64,000 nt of DNA, from positions 182,341,801 through 182,405,800 of the forward strand of contig JAIOJX010000025.1 of assembly GCA_022376925.1 (NCBI GenBank). Reading direction: 5' to 3'. The position numbers and the translations under genes are program-made. Source of the DNA: Tragulus kanchil. Taxonomy: Eukaryota; Chordata; Mammalia; Artiodactyla; Tragulidae. Every line of letters starts with the position of its first letter. Positions within the stretch are counted from its first letter, which is position 1. The notes below the pieces were generated by a model. It saw only the letters and a list, made by a program, of their open reading frames with translations. It searched no databases and was not told the origin of the DNA. Positions 1 through 12,377 of the stretch are shown piece by piece.

Positions 1-70
1 GTTTTCCTATAAAACTTCTCACTATCTTTCCCAAGTTGGGACCCATGGATTTGAGAGTATTACACATCTT

Positions 71-287
71 GAGCTTCCTAGGTGGTGCTAATGGTAAAGA
101 ACCTGCCTACCAATGCAGGAGATGTGAGGGTCGGAAGTTTGATCCTGGGGTCGAGAAGATCCCCTGGAGGATGGCATGGCAACCCATTCCAATATTCTTG
201 CCTGGAGAATCCCATGGCCAGAGAGCCTGGTGGGCTGCAGTCCATGGGGTCACAAAGAGTTGAACACGATTGAAGTGACTTAGTATG
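71..287 (+). mobile_element. Bov-tA SINE
   Basis: Ruminant SINE with a tRNA-derived head (GCTTCCTAGGTGGTGCTAA) and a BovB-derived body (GGTGGGCTGCAGTCCATGGG, CACAAAGAGTTGAACACG). Confidence 0.92.
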
Positions 288-485
288 CACACACACATGT
301 ATATCTCAACTCCATATTTCTACGGATGCTGAAAGCTCAGCTTCTCTATACTGGTGCCGAACTGAATCTCAGAGGCAGAGTTTTGGATGAAGTAGAAGAG
401 TAGCTTTGGCAGGCAAAGCAATAAAGATCCATACACATAAGAGCCTTCCATTTCCTAGACATACCTGTGTGTTACTTTCCCATTC

Positions 486-616
486 TTTTTTTTTTTTTTT
501 TCCCTTCTGGCTGCACCACGCTGCATGTGGGATCTAGTTCCCTGACCGGGGACCAAACCCATGCCTCTGTATTGAGAGCAGTCAGTCTTAACCATTAGAC
601 TACCAGGGGAGTCCCT
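486..616 (-). mobile_element. CHR-type tRNA-derived SINE
   Basis: T-run, then CACGCTGCATGTGGGATCTA and a minus-strand tRNA-like end (ACTACCAGGGGAGTCCC). Partial second copy at 1649-1752 through block 1. Confidence 0.8.
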
Positions 617-2784
617 ACTGACTCCTTCTTAATATTGCCAAGTCAACACCAACTCCAGTCAAAGGCCCTATTATGAGCTGACTTGCATATGGTGCCAGTG
701 TATCTGGTCCAAGGGAAAGGTGCTGGCTAGTACTATGGAAAACTTGGTTCAGTGGTTTGCAGCATGTGGTGACGGAAAGTGTAACAAGTTTCTGGTATGG
801 AAAGGAATGATAGTTCAGTTCACTACAGTTGCTCAGTCGTGTCCGACACTTTGCAACTCCATGGATTGCAGCATGCCAGGCTACCCTGTCCTTCCCCATC
901 TCCCAGAGCCTGCTCAAACTTAAGTCCATTGACTCAGTGATGGCATCCAACCATCTCATCCTCCATCCTCCCCTTCTTCTTTTGCCTTCTATTTTCCCCA
1001 ATATCAGGGTCTTTTCTAAAGCATTATCTCTTTGCATAAGGTGGCCAAAGTACTGGAGCTTCACTTTTGACTCTTAGCATCATTCCAATGAATATTTAGG
1101 GTTGATTTCCAGTGGGATCGACTAGTTTGATCTCCTTGCCATCCAAAAGACTCTCAAGAGTCTTCTCCAACACCACAGTTCAACAGCATCACTTCTTCAG
1201 TGCTCAGCCTTCTTTATGGTTCAGCTCTCGCACACATACATGACTACTGGAAAAACCATAGCTTTGACTATATGGAATTTTGTCAGCAAAATGAGGTCTC
1301 TGCTTTTGAATACACTGTCTAGGTTTGTCATAGCTTTTCTTCAAAGGAGCAAGCATCTTTTAATTTCATGGCTGCAATCATCAAGAAAATAAAGTCTGTC
1401 ACTGTTTCCATTGTTTGCTGATCTATTTGTCATCAAGTGATGGGACCAGAGGCCGTGACCTTGGTTTTTTGAATGTTGAGTTTTAGGCCAGTTTTTTTCA
1501 CTCTCCTCTTTCATGTTCATGAAGAGGCTCTTTAGTTCCTCATCTCTGTTTGCCATAAGGGTGGTGTCATCCGCATATCTGTGGTTATTGATACTTCTCC
1601 CAGCAACCTTGATTCCAGCTTGTGCTTCATCCAGCCTGGTATTTTACAGCACCACGCTGCATGTGGGATCTAGTTCCCTGACCGGGGACCAAACCCATGC
1701 CTCTGTATTGAGAGCAGTCAGTCTTAACCATTAGACTACCAGGGGAGTCCCTACTGACTCCTTCTTAATATTGCCAAGTCAACACCAACTCCAGTCAAAG
1801 GCCCTATTATGAGCTGACTTGCATATGGTGCCAGTGTATCTGGTCCAAGGGAAAGGTGCTGGCTAGTACTATGGAAAACTTGGTTCAGTGGTTTGCAGCA
1901 TGTGGTGACGGAAAGTGTAACAAGTTTCTGGTATGGAAAGGAATGATAGTTCAGTTCACTACAGTTGCTCAGTCGTGTCCGACACTTTGCAACTCCATGG
2001 ATTGCAGCATGCCAGGCTACCCTGTCCTTCCCCATCTCCCAGAGCCTGCTCAAACTTAAGTCCATTGACTCAGTGATGGCATCCAACCATCTCATCCTCC
2101 ATCCTCCCCTTCTTCTTTTGCCTTCTATTTTCCCCAATATCAGGGTCTTTTCTAAAGCATTATCTCTTTGCATAAGGTGGCCAAAGTACTGGAGCTTCAC
2201 TTTTGACTCTTAGCATCATTCCAATGAATATTTAGGGTTGATTTCCAGTGGGATCGACTAGTTTGATCTCCTTGCCATCCAAAAGACTCTCAAGAGTCTT
2301 CTCCAACACCACAGTTCAACAGCATCACTTCTTCAGTGCTCAGTCTTCTTTAGGGTCCAACTTTCACATTCATACATAATTACTGGAAATACCATAGCTT
2401 TGACTATATGGAATTTTGTCAGCAAAATGATGTCTCTGCTTTTGAATATGCTGTCTAGGTTCCTCATAGGTTCTCTTCTGAGGAGCAAGCAGCTTTTAAT
2501 TTCATGACTGCAGTCATCAAGAAAATAAAGTCTGTCACTGTTTCCATTGTTTGCTGATCTATTTGTCATCAAGTGATGGGACCAGAGGCCGTGACCTTGG
2601 TTTTTTGAATGTTGAGTTTTAGGCCAGTTTTTTTCACTCTCCTCTTTCATGTTCATGAAGAGGCTCTTTAGTTCCTCATCTCTGTTTGCCATAAGGGTGG
2701 TGTCATCCGCATATCTGTGGTTATTGATACTTCTCCCAGCAACCTTGATTCCAGCTTGTGCTTCATCCAGCCTGGTATTTTACA
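513..2784 (+). repeat. Tandem block 1, period 1136
   Basis: Left copy 513-1648, right copy 1649-2784, joined without filler. The unit takes in a SINE, 190 bp of unique sequence and part of the minus-strand BovB. The copies are identical over most of their length, but 1201-1375 and 2337-2511 differ at roughly two dozen positions in a single cluster. Confidence 0.95.
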
Positions 2785-3559
2785 TGATGTACTCTGCATA
2801 TAAGTTAAATAAGCCTGCATATAAGTTAAATAAGCAAGGTGACATTATACAGCCTTGACGTACTCCTTCCCCAATTTGGAACCAGTTCATTATTCCATGT
2901 CCAGTTCTAACTATTTCTTCTTGTCCTGCATACAGGTTTTATAGGAGGCAGGTAAGGTGGTCTGGTATTCCCATCTCTTTCAGAATTTTCCACAGTTTGA
3001 TGTGATCCACCCAGTCAAAAGCTTTAGCATAGACAATGAAGCACAAGTAGATGTATTTTTAGAATTCCCTTACTGTTTCTATGATCCACTGGATATTGGT
3101 AATTTGATCTCTGATTCCTCTTCCTTTTCTAAATCCAGCTTGTACATCTGGAAGTTCTTGGTTCAGGTACTGTGGAAGCCTAGCTTGGAGAATTTTGAGC
3201 ATTGCTTTGCTAGCATGTGAAATGAGTATGATGGTGCAGTAGTTTGAACATTCTTTGACATTGCCCTTCTTTGGGATTGGAATGAAAACTGACATTTTCC
3301 AGTCCTGAGGTCACTGCTGAGTTTTCCAAATATGCTGGCATATTTAGTGTAGCACTTTCACAGCATCATCTTTTAGGATTTGAAATAGCTCAGCTGGAAT
3401 TCCATCACCTCCACTAGTTTTGTTCATGATCATGTTTCCTATGGTCATGTTGATTTTGCACTCTAAGATATCCGACTCTAGGTGAGGGATCACACCATCA
3501 TAGTCATCCAGTTCATTAAGATCTTTTTTGTATACTTATGTATATTTTTTCTACTTCTT

Positions 3560-3829
3560 CTTTTTTTTTTTTTTTTTTTTGACCACTTCTATTGATCTTT
3601 CATTTATTTATCTTTGTTCTTTGGCCACACAGGCCAAATCCCATCGCAGTGGCCTCTCCTTGCAGAGCACCAGCTCTGCATGCATGAGCTCCAGAGCTCC
3701 AGCTCAGTAGTTGGACACATCAGACCAGCTGTTCTGCGGCACGTGGGATCTTCCCAGGTCAAGGATCGAACTGGTGCCCCTTGTACTGCAAAGTGGTGTC
3801 CTTACCCACTGGATTACCAGGGAAGCCCT
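3560..3829 (-). mobile_element. CHR-like SINE nested in BovB
   Basis: T-run, then GGCACGTGGGATCTTCCCAG and TTACCAGGGAAGCCC. The flanks ACTTCTTCTT on the left and ACTTCTTCTTG on the right form a target-site duplication, so it inserted into the BovB. Confidence 0.88.
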
Positions 3830-3929
3830 CCACTTCTTCTTGATGTATTCTGTTTCTGTTAGGTCCATACTATTTTTGTTCTTTATAGTGCCTATCTTTG
3901 CATAGAATGTTCCCTTGGTATCTCTAATC

Positions 3930-4690
3930 TTTTTTTTTTACAACAAAAGCATTTTTATTGGGGTATAGCCAATTAGCAATTTTGTGATAGTTTTAGGTGA
4001 ACAGTGAAGGAGCTCAGACATACATGTACATGTACATGTATCCATTCTCCCCCAAACTCCCCTCCCATGCAGGCTGGTACATAACATTCCATGCTCTATA
4101 CAACAGATTTTTGTTGGTTATCCATTTCAAATATGGCAGTGTGTGCATGACTTTCCCTAAGGCCCCAAGCATCCCCTCCCCTCTGCAACCATAAATTTGT
4201 TTTTTAAGTTTGTGAGTCTCTTTCTGTTTTGTAAATAAGTTCATTTGTATTGTTTCTTCTTAGAATCCACATAAAAGGGATGTCATATGATATTTCTCCT
4301 TCTCTGTCTGACTTACTTAACTCAGTATGACACTGTCTAGACCCATCCATATTGCTGCAAATGGCCTTATTTCATTCATTTTAATGGCCAAGTAATATTC
4401 CATTATATGTATATATATTTATCTATATATATCTATATATACACACACTGCATCTTTATCCATTCTTCCGTCAATGGACATTTAGGTTGTTTCCATGTTC
4501 TGAGTATTGTAAACAGTGCTGCAATGAACAGTGGGGAGCATGTATCCCTTTTGGGCCATGTTTTTCTCTGGATATATGCCCAGGGATTGCAGGGTCATAT
4601 GGTAGCTCTCTGTTTAATTTTTTAAGTTTCCACACAGTCCTCTATAGTGGCTGTACCAATTTACATTCCCGCCAGTAGTGCAGAAGCGTT
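3930..4690 (-). mobile_element. L1 3' end nested in BovB
   Basis: Minus-strand L1 3' region: T-run, GCATTTTTATTGGGGTATAG, then the typical CCATCCATATTGCTGCAAAT and GTAATATTCCATTATATGTA motifs, and GGCTGTACCAATTTACATTC at the far end. BovB sequence resumes directly afterwards (GATCTCTAGCCTTTCCC). A TA-rich microsatellite occupies 4402-4445. Confidence 0.88.
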
Positions 4691-4971
4691 CCCTTCAAGG
4701 GATCTCTAGCCTTTCCCGTTCTGTTGTTTTTCTCTATTTCTTTGCGCTGTTCACTTAAGAAGGCCTTTTTATTTCTCATTGCTATTCTCTGGAACTCCGC
4801 ATTCAGATGTTTTTATCTTTTATTTTCTCCTTTGCCTTTCACATCTCTTTTCTCAGCTATTTGTAAGGCCTCCTCAGACAACCATTTTACCTTTTTGCAT
4901 TTTGTTTTCTTGGGAATGATAAGCTTCTGGTAAATTGCTGGGCTTGCATTCATTGTAAAGATGACATCTGG

Positions 4972-5254
4972 GGGCTTCCCTGGTGATCCAGTGGGTAAAG
5001 ACACCGCCTTGCAGTGCAAGGGATGCCAGTTCAATCCCTGCCCTGGGAAGATCCCACGTGCCGTGGAGCGGCTGGACCGATGTGTCCAATTACTGAGCCA
5101 GAGCTCTGGAGCGCATGCGCCCAGAGCCGGTGCTCTGCGACAACAGAGGCCACCGCGATGGGAGGCCCACACGGGCCAAAGAATGAAGATGGATGAAAAT
5201 AGACGAATGAAAGCCCGACAGAAGTGGCCCGTCTGCCCCTCCTCCCCACCCCAA
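4972..5254 (+). mobile_element. CHR-like SINE with 15-bp target duplication
   Basis: Starts GGGCTTCCCTGGTGATCCAG, with the body GTGCCGTGGAGCGGCTGG. Flanked by AAAGATGACATCTGG at 4957-4971 and 5255-5269. A truncated second copy (6216-6417) comes from block 2. Confidence 0.92.
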
Positions 5255-5710
5255 AAAGATGACATCTGGCAGGTGATTGCTTAATCTCTGCCAGAGAGAA
5301 GCAGTTAGTATTTTGGGAAGTGTTAGTACAGTTTCCTTCTTCATAAACCCAAAACACAGCACAAAAAATATCCCCAGGTACATAAGGCAACTCTCAGAAA
5401 TTTTTAAATGCGAAGAGATAAGTAAGCAGAAAGAAATAGGGGTATTATATACACTTCTGATATATGTTAATTGACGAACAGCTGGGTTTACGGGGAACAA
5501 CTTGTTTAATACGCAAAACATTAACCTGTGATCTAATTCCATTTCTGCTACTATCTATCCATGGAACCTTGGGCAAGTCACTGGTCATCCTGGGGCTTGT
5601 TTTTTCATAATAATTAATCTAGAACTCAAGTAAAAAGGACTCCCCCAAGTAAGTGTTTCTCTGTAATGGGAAATCAGTCACCACCAACCCAAATCAAGTT
5701 ACTTAAGGGC

Positions 5711-5935
5711 TTCCCTGTTGGCTTCCCAGGTGGCACACATGGTAAAAAATCTACCTGCCATTGCAGGCGTCATAAGAGACGAGAGTTTGATCTCTGGGTT
5801 GGTTGGGAAGATCCCCTGGAGAAGGAAATGGCAACCCACTCCAGTATTCTTGCCTGGGAAATCCCACGGACAGAGGAGCCTCGAAGACTTCAGTCCATAG
5901 GTCAAATCAGACACAACGTGGTCAGACACAACATA
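5711..5935 (+). mobile_element. Bov-tA SINE
   Basis: CTTCCCAGGTGGCACACATG head, then CTGGAGAAGGAAATGGCAAC body. Copies at 6873-7097 and (end only) 8111-8170 result from blocks 2 and 3. Confidence 0.9.
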
Positions 5936-5949
5936 GCAGCTGGCCATGT

Positions 5950-6181
5950 GGCACACACTGGTGGCTCAGTAGTAACAAAACTGCATGCCAATGCTGGAGA
6001 CACAGGTTTGATTCCCGATCTGGGAAGATTTCACATGCCACAGGGTAATGAAGTCCACACATTGCAGCTATTGAGCCCATGAGCTCTGGAGCCTGTGTGC
6101 CCCAACTGAAGAGTCCTATAACAAAAGATCCTACATGATGCAACAAAGGTTCCATGTGCCACAACTTAAGAGCAAGAGGCA
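5950..6181 (+). mobile_element. CHR-2-type SINE, copy 1 of 3
   Basis: TGGTGGCTCAGTAGTAAC head and the CHR-type body with GAGCTCTGGAGCCTGTGTGC. Its 3' end is replaced by junction filler. Confidence 0.82.
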
Positions 6182-7111
6182 AATTTTGTCCCCAAAATGT
6201 GCCCACAAACCTGGGTCCCACGTGCCGTGGAGCGGCTGGACCGATGTGTCCAATTACCGAGCCGGAGCTCTGGAGCGCATGCGCCCAGAGCCGGTGCTCT
6301 GCGACAACAGAGGCCACCGCGATGGGAGGCCCATACAGGCCAAAGAATGAAGATGGATGAAAATAGACGAATGAAAGCCCGACAGAAGTGGCCCGTCTGC
6401 CCCTCCTCCCACCCCAAAAGATGACATCTGGCAGGTGATTGCTTAATCTCTGCCAGAGAGAAGCAGTTAGTATTTTGGGAAGTGTTAGTACAGTTTCCTT
6501 CTTCATAAACCCAAAACACAGCACAAAAAATATCCCCAGGTACATAAGGCAACTCTCAGAAATTTTTAAATGCGAAGAGATAAGTAAGCAGAAAGAAATA
6601 GGGGTATTATATACACTTCTGATATATGTTAATTGACGAACAGCTGGGTTTACGGGGAACAACTTGTTTAATACGCAAAACATTAACCTGTGATCTAATT
6701 CCATTTCTGCTACTATCTATCCATGGAACCTTGGGCAAGTCACTGGTCATCCTGGGGCTTGTTTTTTCATAATAATTAATCTAGAACTCAAGTAAAAAGG
6801 ACTCCCCCAAGTAAGTGTTTCTCTGTAATGGGAAATCAGTCACCACCAACCCAAATCAAGTTACTTAAGGGCTTCCCTGTTGGCTTCCCAGGTGGCACAC
6901 ATGGTAAAAAATCTACCTGCCATTGCAGGCGTCATAAGAGACGAGAGTTTGATCTCTGGGTTGGTTGGGAAGATCCCCTGGAGAAGGAAATGGCAACCCA
7001 CTCCAGTATTCTTGCCTGGGAAATCCCACGGACAGAGGAGCCTCGAAGACTTCAGTCCATAGGTCAAATCAGACACAACGTGGTCAGACACAACATAGCA
7101 GCTGGCCATGT

Positions 7112-7370
7112 GGCACACACTGGTGGCTCAGTAGTAACAAAACTGCATGCCAATGCTGGAGACACAGGTTTGATTCCCGATCTGGGAAGATTTCACATGC
7201 CACAGGGTAATGAAGTCCACACATTGCAGCTATTGAGCCCATGAGCTCTGGAGCCTGTGTGCCCCAACTGAAGAGTCCTATAACAAAAGATCCTACATGA
7301 TGCAACAAAGGTTCCATGTGCCACAACTTAAGAGCAGAGGCAGCCAAGTAAACAAATATTTTTAAAGAAT
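7112..7370 (+). mobile_element. CHR-2-type SINE, copy 2 of 3
   Basis: Same element with an intact 3' end (GCAGCCAAGTAAACAAATAT and a short A-rich tail). Confidence 0.82.
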
Positions 7371-7909
7371 CACCCTTTTCTTTATAATTAGTTTACCTGT
7401 GATTCACTCCATACACTTTTCCTGAAATGTCTCTACTAGGATGATTCTTTGGAAGACTACAAGCTTTCCTCCTTATATGCAAGATTGTAATAAAACATTG
7501 ACATATATTTTTAACTGAACTGTTTGGAAAGTATTCTTTAACAATAGAAAGGTAGTAAGACAAAGTGAGCAGGAATATAGACACAGTTTGCTCACCTGTA
7601 AAATCGGATGAGAGTCTACTTCCCAGGATATCTTGAGAAGTACATGTTGTATGGAACAGACAGCCCAGCATAGGAAACACAATATTAGCTGTTACTTTGA
7701 CCTATAAAATGAAGATATTGGATGAGATGGTCTCTCTTTTATCTCCAGCAAGTCTCAGTTTCGGGGACCCTACGCACACTGCCATGAAAGCTGTTTCCTT
7801 AAGTGAACTCTACAGATTAACAGGAGAAGAGAGAGACTCAGATTTGGCTATTAAGTGCCAAAACGCACAAAATGACAGTGGTTGAAACAAGATAGAGCTT
7901 TCTCTGTCT

Positions 7910-8071
7910 CACGGCATTAGTTATCTATCACTGTATAACCCATTACCCAAACCTCAGGGGTTTAAAACCTCTGTTTCACAGTTTCAGGGGATCAAGCGTT
8001 CCAGAGTGGCTTAGCCGGGTCATCGTAGCTCAGGTCCTTTCATGAGGATACAGTTAAGCTGACAGTCTAGT
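7910..8071. repeat. Old interspersed repeat fragment
   Basis: TTAGTTATCTATCACTGTAT followed by CACAGTTTCAGGGGATC and TGGCTTAGCCGGGTC. This pattern is common in old mammalian interspersed repeats and I do not assign the family. Copy at 8984-9145. Confidence 0.4.
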
Positions 8072-8185
8072 TTCACAGTTCTCAAAAAAATTAAAAAGGG
8101 TCAGACCAGAAGGAGCCTCAAGACTTCAGTCCATAGGTCAAATCAGACACAACGTGGTCAGACACAACATAGCAGCTGGCCATGT

Positions 8186-8444
8186 GGCACACACTGGTGG
8201 CTCAGTAGTAACAAAACTGCATGCCAATGCTGGAGACACAGGTTTGATTCCCGATCTGGGAAGATTTCACATGCCACAGGGTAATGAAGTCCACACATTG
8301 CAGCTATTGAGCCCATGAGCTCTGGAGCCTGTGTGCCCCAACTGAAGAGTCCTATAACAAAAGATCCTACATGATGCAACAAAGGTTCCATGTGCCACAA
8401 CTTAAGAGCAGAGGCAGCCAAGTAAACAAATATTTTTAAAGAAT
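8186..8444 (+). mobile_element. CHR-2-type SINE, copy 3 of 3
   Basis: Third copy through block 3, with no differences seen from copy 2. Confidence 0.82.
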
Positions 8445-9145
8445 CACCCTTTTCTTTATAATTAGTTTACCTGTGATTCACTCCATACACTTTTCCTGAA
8501 ATGTCTCTACTAGGATGATTCTTTGGAAGACTACAAGCTTTCCTCCTTATATGCAAGATTGTAATAAAACATTGACATATATTTTTAACTGAACTGTTTG
8601 GAAAGTATTCTTTAACAATAGAAAGGTAGTAAGACAAAGTGAGCAGGAATATAGACACAGTTTGCTCACCTGTAAAATCGGATGAGAGTCTACTTCCCAG
8701 GATATCTTGAGAAGTACATGTTGTATGGAACAGACAGCCCAGCATAGGAAACACAATATTAGCTGTTACTTTGACCTATAAAATGAAGATATTGGATGAG
8801 ATGGTCTCTCTTTCATCTCCAGCAAGTCTCAGTTTCGGGGACCCTACGCACACTGCCATGAAAGCTGTTTCCTTAAGTGAACTCTACAGATTAACAGGAG
8901 AAGAGAGAGACTCAGATTTGGCTATTAAGTGCCAAAACGCACAAAATGACAGTGGTTGAAACAAGATAGAGCTTTCTCTGTCTCACGGCATTAGTTATCT
9001 ATCACTGTATAACCCATTACCCAAACCTCAGGGGTTTAAAACCTCTGTTTCACAGTTTCAGGGGATCAAGCGTTCCAGAGTGGCTTAGCCGGGTCATCGT
9101 AGCTCAGGTCCTTTCATGAGGATACAGTTAAGCTGACAGTCTAGT

Positions 9146-10115
9146 CACACCAAATAAAGGTCAGTCTTATTGACTGAGTCTGCCGGGAAATAATGAATAA
9201 GGAAGTGATGGTTGTGAAACACTTAGCAAGTGTAAACGTTCATGTTGAGTCAGCTTTAGGATGGGTCAGAATCAAAGAAATATCATTCAAGAAGAATCAC
9301 AGATTTACACGTTTAATCTTGCCCGTCTCTAACTGAACATTCCTGGAAAATGAGATTCCCCTTTTTTTGCACACTTTGAATGCTCCTACAGGTAGGGGTA
9401 AACTGTGCTCTGGTGCAGCCATCAGCCAGGGAAAGTCTTCTAAATACAGTCTGATGCCCACTGCGCAAGTCCAGAATGACTTCAACCACAGGGCTGAGGT
9501 GCCGAGAGCACCTAACTAGCCCCATGCCTGATGATGCTCCTCAAAATGTGGTCCTTTGGGAACACAAGTCATATTGCATCCCATTCTTTTAAAGATCTGA
9601 TTCCTGAGACTCATCCTTGGGAATTTGATTCAGCATATCCGGGGCAAGGTCTCAGACCACATCGATGTTTCCTATGTAACTAAAATTTGAAAAATACTAT
9701 TCCAGTTACTATGTGTACATAATCAAAACTGTTTCTCGATCTCCATAAGGTGATTGTAGAGTTCATGGAACTCACGGTGTCATTTGCAAAATGTGGTGTG
9801 ATACTCTAGATGTAATATAGCTAAATTTTTATGATAGAGTACTAGAGAAATGATAGTCAATTTATTCACACGGCAATAGAGCTGAGCTCAAATCTCTTTG
9901 TAGTTATGCAACTACAGGCAACTTCCTAAACATTTTTTAGTTGCCACTTCTGTAAAATGTTGATCATAATGCCTTGATGGGTTCTTGTGGAGATTTAAGA
10001 TAATAAACATGTAACGCTTGACGTAGAGCAGCCATTCACTTGAGGACAGGTATTTTTATTACTAAACATTTAACACTATATAAAATAAGATACTTTATCT
10101 TAATAGACTCTAGCA
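9146..10115. other. Sequence without recognised features
   Basis: AT-rich, apparently unique intergenic DNA. No convincing exon, RNA gene or recent repeat was seen, and the short minus-strand frames at 9297-9525 have no recognisable motifs. Confidence 0.5.
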
Positions 10116-10579
10116 TTAAGAGAAATTAAAGCCCAGAGATTTCAAAATGCTTTGAGCCATCATAATGATTCAGCACACCAGCATTAGTATCAGAGTGCTT
10201 ACATTCTAATCCCAGCTGGTCTACTTTCTCACTTACTACCAGAAGAATAAATCAGGATTTTCTTTCTGAGAAAGAGATCTTTGTTAAACCATGAGCCTAT
10301 TTGTCTTCCACCAAATAAACTGTGAAATGGAAATAATACAACCTGACAGCACTGTGTGATAATTAAGTGGGATTACACAGGTAAAGAGTTGATAACAGTT
10401 CCTGGCACATAACCAAAGAGCTTATGAGGAAAACCTTGCTCATAGCTGTTGTTATCCAACAAATATTTGTTCATCTTTATATAACCTGCATTTCCCCAGG
10501 TCCCAGCAGAACCGCAGATATGGGTGAAGCCACAATACTGTTACTGTGTGAATCTGAATAATAACCTTGCCCCACCAGC

Positions 10580-10985
10580 AAATGAGAGCTGGACCATCAA
10601 GAAGGCTGAGTGCCAAAGAATTGATGCTTTTGAACTGTGGTGTTGGACAAGAGTCTTGAGAGTCCCTTGGACTGCAAGGAGGTCAAACCTGTCAATCCTA
10701 AAGAAAATCAACCCTGAATATTCATTGGAAGGACTGGTGCTGAAGTTGAGACTCCAGTACTTTGAACACCTGATGCAAAGAGCCGACTTCTTGGAAAAAG
10801 CCCTGAGGCTGGGCATGATTGAAGGCAAGAGGAGAAGGGGACAGCAGAGGATGAGATGGTTGGATGGCATCACCCACTCAATGGACATGAGTTTGAGCAA
10901 ACTCTGAGAAATAGTGAAGGACATGGAAACCTGGCAGGCTGCAGTCCACAGGGTCACAAAGAGTCAGACATGACTTAGAGGTTGA
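10580..10985 (+). mobile_element. BovB LINE 3' fragment (left copy)
   Basis: C-terminal reverse transcriptase remnant in + orientation ([39 protein letters not shown]), ending in the usual GGTCACAAAGAGTCAGACAT. Confidence 0.92.
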
Positions 10986-11708
10986 ACAACAACCAGCAAG
11001 GGTAGAATCTGTTGTTTCAGGAAATCATTTAACGAATCTACTATCATTACTAAGAAGCCCTTTTGAGTGCCCAAAGGTGCTTCTCACAGGCTCAGTTACA
11101 AATTCACTCTCTATAGCGATGCGGTGGCAGTAACAAGTGAGCCCTTGCGTCTCTTCCTTTTTTCCCCTGATCCCGGTATTCTCATATCATTATGAGCTTA
11201 GTTGCCAAGGTGGAAAAAGTGGCTTTCTTCTTTGGAACATATTGTTAAGAGAAATTAAAGCCCAGAGATTTCAAAATGCTTTGAGCCATCATAATGATTC
11301 AGCACACCAGCATTAGTATCAGAGTGCTTACATTCTAATCCCAGCTGGTCTACTTTCTCACTTACTACCAGAAGAATAAATCAGGATTTTCTTTCTGAGA
11401 AAGAGATCTTTGTTAAACCATGAGCCTATTTGTCTTCCACCAAATAAACTGTGAAATGGAAATAATACAACCTGACAGCACTGTGTGATAATTAAGTGGG
11501 ATTACACAGGTAAAGAGTTGATAACAGTTCCTGGCACATAACCAAAGAGCTTATGAGGAAAACCTTGCTCATAGCTGTTGTTATCCAACAAATATTTGTT
11601 CATCTTTATATAACCTGCATTTCCCCAGGTCCCAGCAGAACCGCAGATATGGGTGAAGCCACAATACTGTTACTGTGTGAATCTGAATAATAACCTTGCC
11701 CCACCAGC

Positions 11709-12114
11709 AAATGAGAGCTGGACCATCAAGAAGGCTGAGTGCCAAAGAATTGATGCTTTTGAACTGTGGTGTTGGACAAGAGTCTTGAGAGTCCCTTGGA
11801 CTGCAAGGAGGTCAAACCTGTCAATCCTAAAGAAAATCAACCCTGAATATTCATTGGAAGGACTGGTGCTGAAGTTGAGACTCCAGTACTTTGAACACCT
11901 GATGCAAAGAGCCGACTTCTTGGAAAAAGCCCTGAGGCTGGGCATGATTGAAGGCAAGAGGAGAAGGGGACAGCAGAGGATGAGATGGTTGGATGGCATC
12001 ACCCACTCAATGGACATGAGTTTGAGCAAACTCTGAGAAATAGTGAAGGACATGGAAACCTGGCAGGCTGCAGTCCACAGGGTCACAAAGAGTCAGACAT
12101 GACTTAGAGGTTGA
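11709..12114 (+). mobile_element. BovB LINE 3' fragment (right copy)
   Basis: Identical copy 1129 bp downstream, from block 4. Confidence 0.92.
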
Positions 12115-12377
12115 ACAACAACCAGCAAGGGTAGAATCTGTTGTTTCAGGAAATCATTTAACGAATCTACTATCATTACTAAGAAGCCCTTTTGAGTGCC
12201 CAAAGGTGCTTCTCACAGGCTCAGTTACAAATTCACTCTCTATAGCGATGCGGTGGCAGTAACAAGTGAGCCCTTGCGTCTCTTCCTTTTTTCCCCTGAT
12301 CCCGGTATTCTCATATCATTATGAGCTTAGTTGCCAAGGTGGAAAAAGTGGCTTTCTTCTTTGGAACATATTGTTAA

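Larger units (their letters stand above)
810..4920 (-). mobile_element. BovB (RTE) LINE, minus strand, interrupted
   Basis: On the minus strand the 3' end is at about 810 and the element extends to about 4920. Reverse transcriptase remnants are visible, for example FIPIPKKGNVKECSNYC and QAGFRKGRGIRDQITNIQWI near 3080-3290 and the C-terminal [16 protein letters not shown]. Stops and frameshifts show that it is dead. It is interrupted by a SINE (3560-3829), an L1 fragment (3930-4690) and the extra copy of block 1, so its real length is about 2 kb less. Confidence 0.9.
5052..7342 (+). repeat. Tandem block 2, period about 1163
   Basis: Left copy 5052-6181, filler 6182-6215, right copy 6216-7342. 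The repeat begins inside a CHR SINE at TCCCACGTGCCGTGG. The left copy's right end is altered (AGCAAGAGGCAAATTT against AGCAGAGGCAGCC). Confidence 0.93.
7036..9145 (+). repeat. Tandem block 3, period about 1074
   Basis: Left copy 7036-8071, filler 8072-8110, right copy 8111-9145. It overlaps the right copy of block 2, so the segment 7084-7340 occurs three times in the window (also at 5922 and 8158). One indel (CTCGAAGAC against CTCAAGAC) sits at the left end of the right copy. Confidence 0.93.
10120..12377 (+). repeat. Tandem block 4, period 1129
   Basis: Left copy 10120-11248, right copy 11249-12377, with TTAA(G) microhomology at the junction and no filler. The unit includes a plus-strand BovB 3' fragment. 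I see no differences between the copies. Confidence 0.95.

Noticed and set aside
71..287. tRNA-like heads of the many SINEs, here and elsewhere
   Set aside because: They are SINE-internal pol III promoter relics within longer repeat bodies, so no functional tRNA gene is called.
615..2692. Minus-strand frames of 119-149 codons that look like proteins
   Set aside because: They are the C-terminal reverse transcriptase remnant of BovB, fused to unrelated flanking sequence.
4402..4445. TA-rich tract as a promoter or origin
   Set aside because: It is a microsatellite inside an L1 3' region.
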